NCBI RefSeq assembly: GCF_019320115.1
Contig: NC_089588.1
Coordinates: 121,585,033-121,649,032, forward strand
DNA length: 64,000 bases
DNA from: Miscanthus floridulus
Taxonomy: Eukaryota > Streptophyta > Magnoliopsida > Poales > Poaceae
Reading direction: 5' to 3'
Shown: one piece after another, positions 58,137 through 64,000 of the stretch
Layout of the letters: each line of letters starts with the position of its first letter
How positions within the stretch are numbered: position 1 is the first letter of the stretch
Made by a program: the position numbers and the translations under genes
The notes under the pieces: model-generated
Told to the model about the DNA's origin: nothing
The model's database searches: none
Seen by the model: the letters and a program-made list of their open reading frames with translations, nothing else

Positions 58137-60515
58137 TTAGGTCTGAGCTAGGGCAGGTGCTGCCTGTGATGCTGCTAGTATATCTATCGTAGGATCTAAA
58201 GATGCAACAGACGAAGGGAGCCTTTGAGTAGTCATGGCAACAGGAGCTATTGTAGAAGGACCGGCAGCATGCATATGTGGCGGTGTAGGCATCCCTGTCA
58301 ACTCGTTAAAAGATGCTCCAAGACTCCTAGAGACTGATGTGTCAGGCATAAATAGCGAGGGTGACTGATCCGATGTGAAGCCCGTCTGAAGTGGTGTGAA
58401 ATGTGGGGCTACCACTGGCGAGGATAACCACTGGGACACCTGTACTGTGAGAGAAGCAAATGGAGCTGGAGGCTGTCCCTGACTCTGAAGCCCACTGGGC
58501 TGTACTGCTAGAGTTGTCGTAGTGGTGGCAGGCTGAGCAAGCTGGGGTGAAGGCTGTGACTGTGGAGCCCCAAGTGCTATTACTACATGCTGCATAAATC
58601 TCATAAGCTACTGTTGCACGAGTAACTACTGCTGATGCATCTACTGCTGCTGCTGCTGGAGGACCTGCTACTGGTGCTAGAACTCATCCTGATGAGCCTA
58701 AAACTATGCAAAGTTGGCAGCGGTCTCCTGAGCCTGTCTAGCCTGATCCTGCTGCATCCGCTCAAGGATAGCAATCAAAGCGGGGTCCGTTTGCGAGGCA
58801 GGTGGAGCTGAGCTGGAACTGCCAGCCTCTGCATCATGTCTGCATGGAGGCATCTAAGGAATAGGCCGGTAGTTGTCATCCGAACTATCACTAGACTCTG
58901 TCCTCTCCTCCTAAGCCTCAAGCTGCTCCTCCTTAGTAGCGGCTATGCCTCTGATAATCTCGTCCAGTTGAGCTGCGGACTCTGGTACATCTGGACGACG
59001 ATGAGGCTAAGTGGGTGCCTGTGGTGTGCTATGTCTGATCCTCTATGCCATGTTATAAGCTAGAAACTCTGTGGTGGCACCTCTATACTCTGCAACCATC
59101 TCTAGTGTCCTAACATGAACAGCCTTGAGCATAAGGAAAGTGATCCAATGTGCATATGAAACTGCCTGCGACCCTTGAAGCCCTTAGCTATCGTGTCCTC
59201 CATCTCAGACAGAAGAAGATCCCAAATATCGAACACTGTCTGCTACATCAGGACGTTGAGGAGCCAAAGCTTTAGGCGAGTCAGACCCTCTCTATATCCC
59301 ATCCTAGGAAGTAGTGTCCTCCTAATGATAGCCTCTAGAACTCTAGCTGTAGGAGTAAGGTCACTGGGGTTCCTCCTCGACCTCTCACCAAAGGGCTCCT
59401 TGAAGCAATGGCGCACAAGATCTGTAGGGGGCACCAAACCACCATGAGGACGCCTAGGAGGCTCTTGCTGTCCATAACATACCTCATGTAACCTGACAGG
59501 CTGCTCCTATAGCCTCAGTATCTCCCTAGCCCTATGACTCATCATCCTGTAGTCTCTACCTCTAAATCCAAAGTGTATAAAGTTATGCTGCGGGTCAATG
59601 TAGAGCAAAGCATAGAACTGCTGAACCCAAGATGGTACATACAATTCTGTCCGACTAATCAGATCTATCAGCCCCGGTAGATATGCAAGGTAGGGGCGAA
59701 TATGCTCTCCAGCTGCTGTGACTATAGCCTCAATGCTGCAAATCCGCTGAGATCTGAAAACTGCCCCACTGTTTAGATATGCATTGTAGAAGTTTCTACA
59801 GTAGCGTGTAGAAACCCTCTGCTGCTCTCTCATCCCTCCTAGGTGGAAACCAGACATCAAACTCAATGAAGCGAAGCTACTGAACCTGCTTGGCCATGGT
59901 GGCCCTCACGTCAAGATGGGTCACTAGAGGCGGACCCTGTGGTCTAGGCGGTGGACGTGATCCCCTCCGCTGTGTCGGTGGCCTCGGTGAGACTAGAACA
60001 CGGGTACGACCAAAGCGGCATAGCTGTGGCTAGGGTGCCTGCTCGGTCTCCTCGGCCTCCTCGACCTGCTGGCCCTCCTCACCCTCCTGAGGCTGCTGTG
60101 ACTGTTGTCCCTCCTATGTCTCCTGAGCTGGCTAAGGCTTTGCTGGTGGGGGCTGCTGCTGAGACTCCTGCTGTGACTTCCCCTAAGGCTGAGGATCCAT
60201 AATGGGAAGACATCGTCCTGCCATCATGACAGTCCCAGATGGACTACCATGAAGACTCTCAATCTGCTTATGTCTGCCCTATGCCTCTGGTGACAGATGA
60301 TCTGCAATGATAACTCCACTGTGGGCACCTCCTCTCTTGGCATGCTCTGCGGCCTCAGCAACTGCTGCTGCTCTCGCTGTCTCTACATCAGGGTACTTGC
60401 GCTTCTTTGATACAACCTGCTTCGTCGCCTTGCCTTTAGGTCCTGTAGGCTGGCGAGGCGGGGGCCTCTGATCCTCGTCTCCTGGACCACCACCAACATT
60501 CTTGGTGCGAGCCAT
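58137..60515 (-). pseudogene. Sirevirus env-like ORF, heavily decayed
   Basis: It starts at the ATG at 60515 with a basic, Pro/Lys-rich N-terminus (PTGPKGKATKQVVSKKRKYP), then Gln/Pro/Glu-rich stretches. A more conserved middle block follows at 59866-59507 (around RTELYVPSWVQQFYALLYID), a charged region and a Gln- and Thr/Pro-rich C-terminus (58604-58137). About 19 in-frame TAG stops and two or so frameshifts interrupt it. Position after RNase H and size fit the additional env-like ORF of Sireviruses. I see no convincing signal peptide or membrane segment. Its function in the family is unproven, and this copy cannot make the protein. Confidence 0.65.
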
Positions 60516-61820
60516 CTGATCTGACTAGAACCACTGCCGCTGAAAAGACCAACTCTCCACTGACACTTTCGAGGCTTGGCCTCGATCCATACTCACGAGC
60601 TTGGCTCTGAGTTGACTATCAACTGCCACTGACACCTCAACAGCACTGACTCGCTGCACGATGGAATAGAAGGATATACAAGTAAATACGATATATCTAA
60701 TAGATGTGAAACCCTATGAGAGCAAGCAATGTAGATATGAAATAGAGATGACTGGCTTGCTACCTGATGAACCAGTGATCTGAGAAGAAGGGAAGCGACC
60801 CGTGGGGAACCACCGACTTGGCTAGGGTTAGGGTTCACGAAGCACAGCGTGAATCGGCAAAATCGACGGCGATGATTGCAGTGCAAGGTCACAGTGGTGC
60901 TAGGTTACTGGAGTACGAGCAGAGCGCAAGGGCTTAGGTGCGGCGGTGCAAGGAGCTCGGCGTGGGCTGCCATGGCTGCCGCGGCTAGGGCAGAGGAGAA
61001 TACGGTGGTGCGGCAGAGAGATCGGGCGTTGATGTCGACACGAGCAAAAACTAATTAGGTCAAAAGAAATCACCGGTGCTGATTAAATAGGGTGGCCCTC
61101 ACGAGTCAGAAATAGAAAATAGGAAAGTGACCTGATGCCACACGATAACTACTGATCGGACGCTCCGGTGGTAACGACCGGACCACCTAGTGTCCGGTCA
61201 ATTCCAGAGAGGTCCAATTCCTCTAGAATCGCGACCGGACACGTCCGGTGGACACCGACTGGACGCAGCCAGAGTCCGGTCAACTTAGCCTTTGTCTTCT
61301 TCACACGACCGGATGCTGAGACATCATCTGATCGGACGCTGAAAGGCAAAGTCCGGTCACTCCTTTGCAGCGAGTTCACCACCTGTGAACTGACCGGACG
61401 CTGGACTGCAGAGTCCGGTGCAGCGTCCGGTCACTCTTTTCCAGCAAATCTTCAATGTTCCTTCGCGCTGCCTATTCCCAATCAAGTCCCAACTTGAATA
61501 AGATCTAAATAAACACCAATTAGGACTGATGTGAGTGACCTCTCTCAAACTCTCATATTTTTCAAAATATTTTGCCTTAGGCTATAATTCTTTTTAAGAG
61601 AATAGGCAATAAGAGGGCAAATGGAACAAAACGACAAAACAACATTCATGCATATGCAATACTTGTAAGTAAATCTAGTTGCTTGTCAAGTTTGATCCAA
61701 GGTTAAGCTTCTTCACACGCTTTTCGGTGGTTATCTTAACCATGTTAGACAAGCCCTATATGCATTATAAAGCATTAAACATGTTGTATATTACAATGCA
61801 ATGCAAGGGACAACACAAGC
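60516..61820 (-). other. Noncoding spacer with CCGGAC motif cluster
   Basis: Between RNase H and the env-like ORF. 61150-61440 carries at least ten GACCGGACGC, GTCCGGTCA and CACGTCCGGTGG-type motifs, the same kind as in the LTRs. Confidence 0.6.
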
Positions 61821-64000
61821 TCAATTTTTAGTGAAGTTGCTAAAATCAAGCACATTGAGCTCATTCCGCAATCTACAAAATGTAGCCTCATCTAGCGGTT
61901 TAGTGAAGATATCAGCTAATTGATCTTCGGTTCTTACACCTTCTAGTGATATATCATTTTTAGCAACATGATCTCTTAGAAAGTGATGGCGGATATCTAT
62001 GTGCTTGGTGTGAGAGTGTTGAACTGGATTGTTTGCAAGTTTTACCGCACTTTCATTGTCGCACAAAAGAGGTACCTTTTCTAGAACTACACCATAGTCT
62101 AGCAAAGTTTGTTTCATGTATAATATTTGTGCACAACAAGCACCCGCGGTAATGTAATCCGCTTCGGCGGTGGACAAAGCCACACTATTTTGTTTCTTGG
62201 AGGACCAAGACACAAGTGATCTACCAAGCAAATGGCACCCTCCGGATGTGCTTTTTCTATCAACTTTGCATCCGGCATCATCCGAATCGGAATAGCCAAT
62301 TAATTCAAATATAGCTCCTTTGGGATACCAAAGGCCAATGCTTGGTGTGTGCTTAAGATACCTAAGGATTCTTTTTACGGCAATTAAATATGTTTCCTTA
62401 GGATTAGCTTGAAATCTAGCATACATACACACACTAAACATGATGTCGAGCCTAGATGCGGTTAAATATAACAAGCTACCAATCATGGAACGGTAGAGAG
62501 TTTGATCAACCGGGTTACCTCCCTCATCTTGGTCGAGATGTCCATTGGTAGGCATTGGTGTCTTGATTGGCTTACATTCATCCATCTTGAATCTCTTGAG
62601 AAGATCTTTTGTGTATTTCTCTTGAGAGATGAAGATGCCTTCTTTCATTTGCTTGACTTGAAAACCAAGAAAGAATGTAAGCTCACCAATCATTGACATC
62701 TCAAACTCCTTTGATATCAATTCACCAAATTCTTTGCATGAGTCTTCATTTGATGATCCAAAGATGATATCATCAATATATACTTGACAAATAAAGATAT
62801 GCCCATTAAGCTTCTTGGTGAATAGTGTGGTGTTGACCTTCCCAATGATGAAGCCCTTCTCAATGAGAAAGTCCCAAAGGCGCTCATACCAAGCTCTTGG
62901 GGCTTGCTTAAGCCCATATAGTGCCTTGGACAACCTATACACATGATTAGGATATCTAGGGTCTTTAAACCTGGGAGGTTGATCAACATAGACTAGTTCA
63001 TTAATAAAGCCATTTAAGAATGCACTTTTCACATCCATTTGATATAGTTTCATTTCATGATGTGATGCATATGCAAGTAGGATACGGATGGCTTCTAATC
63101 TTGCAATCGGTGCAAAGGTATCTCCAAAATCCAAACCTTCAACTTGAGAGAACCCTTTTGCAACTAGTCTTGCCTTGTTCCTCACAACAACACCTTGATC
63201 ATCTTGCTTGTTGTGGAACACCCACTTTGTTCCAATGACTCTTACATCTTTTGGTCGCTCTTTAAGAGTCCAAACTTCATTGCGAGTGAAGTTGTTCAAC
63301 TCTTCATGCATGGCATTGATCCAATCCGGATCTTTAAGAGCTTCTTCTACCTTGGTAGGCTCGTAGCAAGAGACAAAAGAGTGATGAGCAATAAATGAAG
63401 TAAGTTTTTGAGATCAAGTCATTACACCCTTTGATGGACTCCCTATGATGAGATCTTGTGGATGATCTTGTAGGAGAGGTGTATTTCTTCTATTGACCAC
63501 TTGAGGAGGAGGTTGTGGAGCATCAACATCTTGTGCTTGTACCACCATTTGCTCATGAGAGATATGAGTATCTTCATTTTCTACTCTCCCATCTTTTTCA
63601 CCATCTTGTGGCACACTTGATGAAGAGGGTTGATCAATCACTTGTATATCATCTTCATCATCTTTTGGCTTGATGTCTCCCACCGGAATATTCTTCATAG
63701 CCTCCCTCAATGGTTCATCACCTACATCATCAAGATTCTCATGTGCTCCTTGGGAGCCGTTAGATTCATCAAATTCCACATCATATGTTTCTTCAACCAA
63801 GCTAGTGGCATGATTAAATACTCTATATGCTTTGGACTTTGATGAGTAACCAACAAGAAAACCAATATCACAATGTCTTTGAAACTTCCCTAGGTGTTGC
63901 TGCTTCTTATAGATGTAGCATTTGCAACCAAACACCCTAAAGAAGGAGACGTCCGGCTTCTTCCCATTGAGCAACTCATAAAGTGTCTTGCCACGGAACT
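61821..64000 (-). pseudogene. Sirevirus pol: integrase end, reverse transcriptase, RNase H
   Basis: The frame enters from beyond the window with the integrase C-terminal landmark (FFRVFGCKCYI, about 63945) and GFLVGYSSKSKAYRVFN. An acidic linker follows, then the copia-type RT: KARLVAKGFSQ, QMDVKSAFLNG and the catalytic VYIDDIIFGS, followed by RNase H (IGYSDSDDAGCKVDRKSTSG, then ALSTAEADY). It ends at 61821. A single TGA at 63414-63416 interrupts it between the linker and RT, one C-to-T step from CGA. The 496 codons after it are fully open, so the RT/RNase H part decayed far less than the env-like ORF. Confidence 0.92.

Larger units (their letters stand above)
55928..64000 (-). mobile_element. 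Sirevirus-type copia retrotransposon (element 2), 3' part
   Basis: On the minus strand the order is the end of integrase (64000 to about 63750), RT and RNase H (to 61821), a noncoding CCGGAC-rich spacer, a decayed env-like ORF (60515-58137), a noncoding spacer, the polypurine tract (57510-57497) and the 3' LTR (57496-55928). The rest lies beyond the window. The LTR is of the same family as element 1. It is inserted into the gypsy-like element. Confidence 0.92.

Overview
This window looks like nuclear DNA from a grass, most likely a panicoid grass such as sorghum, sugarcane or Miscanthus. That is inferred from the element mix: Sirevirus-type Ty1/copia elements with the TGGTATCAGAGC primer site and A5G5 polypurine tract, a very long gypsy-type solo LTR, CACTA elements, Stowaway-like MITEs, LINE tails and a tRNA-derived SINE. 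It is also inferred from spliced genes with GC-rich first exons. Most of the window is repeats. Only two genes look intact: a spliced ESCRT-III VPS2 gene (41824-43920, minus) and a STIG1-like secreted cysteine-rich gene (33246-33689, minus).

The main theme is a family of ATL-type RING-H2 genes and pieces of them. A minus-strand relic cut by a CACTA element lies at 1-1345. The most complete member is at 5100-5967, but its membrane half and RING half are in different frames. After a truncated Sirevirus (6610-11354) comes a head-to-tail array of seven units of about 2.3 kb (11368-27612). Each unit holds only the 5' half of this gene, with the RING domain replaced by a GT/GC dinucleotide tract. 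The outer ends of the array are diverged and the interior is almost identical, as expected from unequal crossing-over or a recent amplification. Three more RING-H2 copies, each damaged or doubtful at the 5' end or by frameshift, follow at 31537-31855, 37138-37606 and 39340-39690.

Layout: 1-3057 CACTA elements, one carrying a SINE with a perfect 14-bp target duplication; 3272-5967 the 5' block and the parent-like RING gene; 6138-11354 LINE scrap, CACTA end and Sirevirus 1; 11368-27612 the array; 27613-31335 LINE, MULE-like and intergenic sequence; 31336-39690 RING copies with the STIG1-like gene between them; 39697-41484 LINE fragments; 41824-43920 VPS2; 44260-46829 MITEs and an interspersed repeat; 46921-55927 a decayed gypsy-like element split by a 4.46-kb solo LTR; 55928-64000 the 3' part of a second Sirevirus (LTR, polypurine tract, decayed env-like ORF, RT/RNase H), running off the window end.

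Two general patterns stand out. One is local amplification of a truncated RING-H2 gene. The other is that premature stops in three separate retroelements are nearly all explained by C-to-T changes on the coding strand, mostly CAG to TAG.
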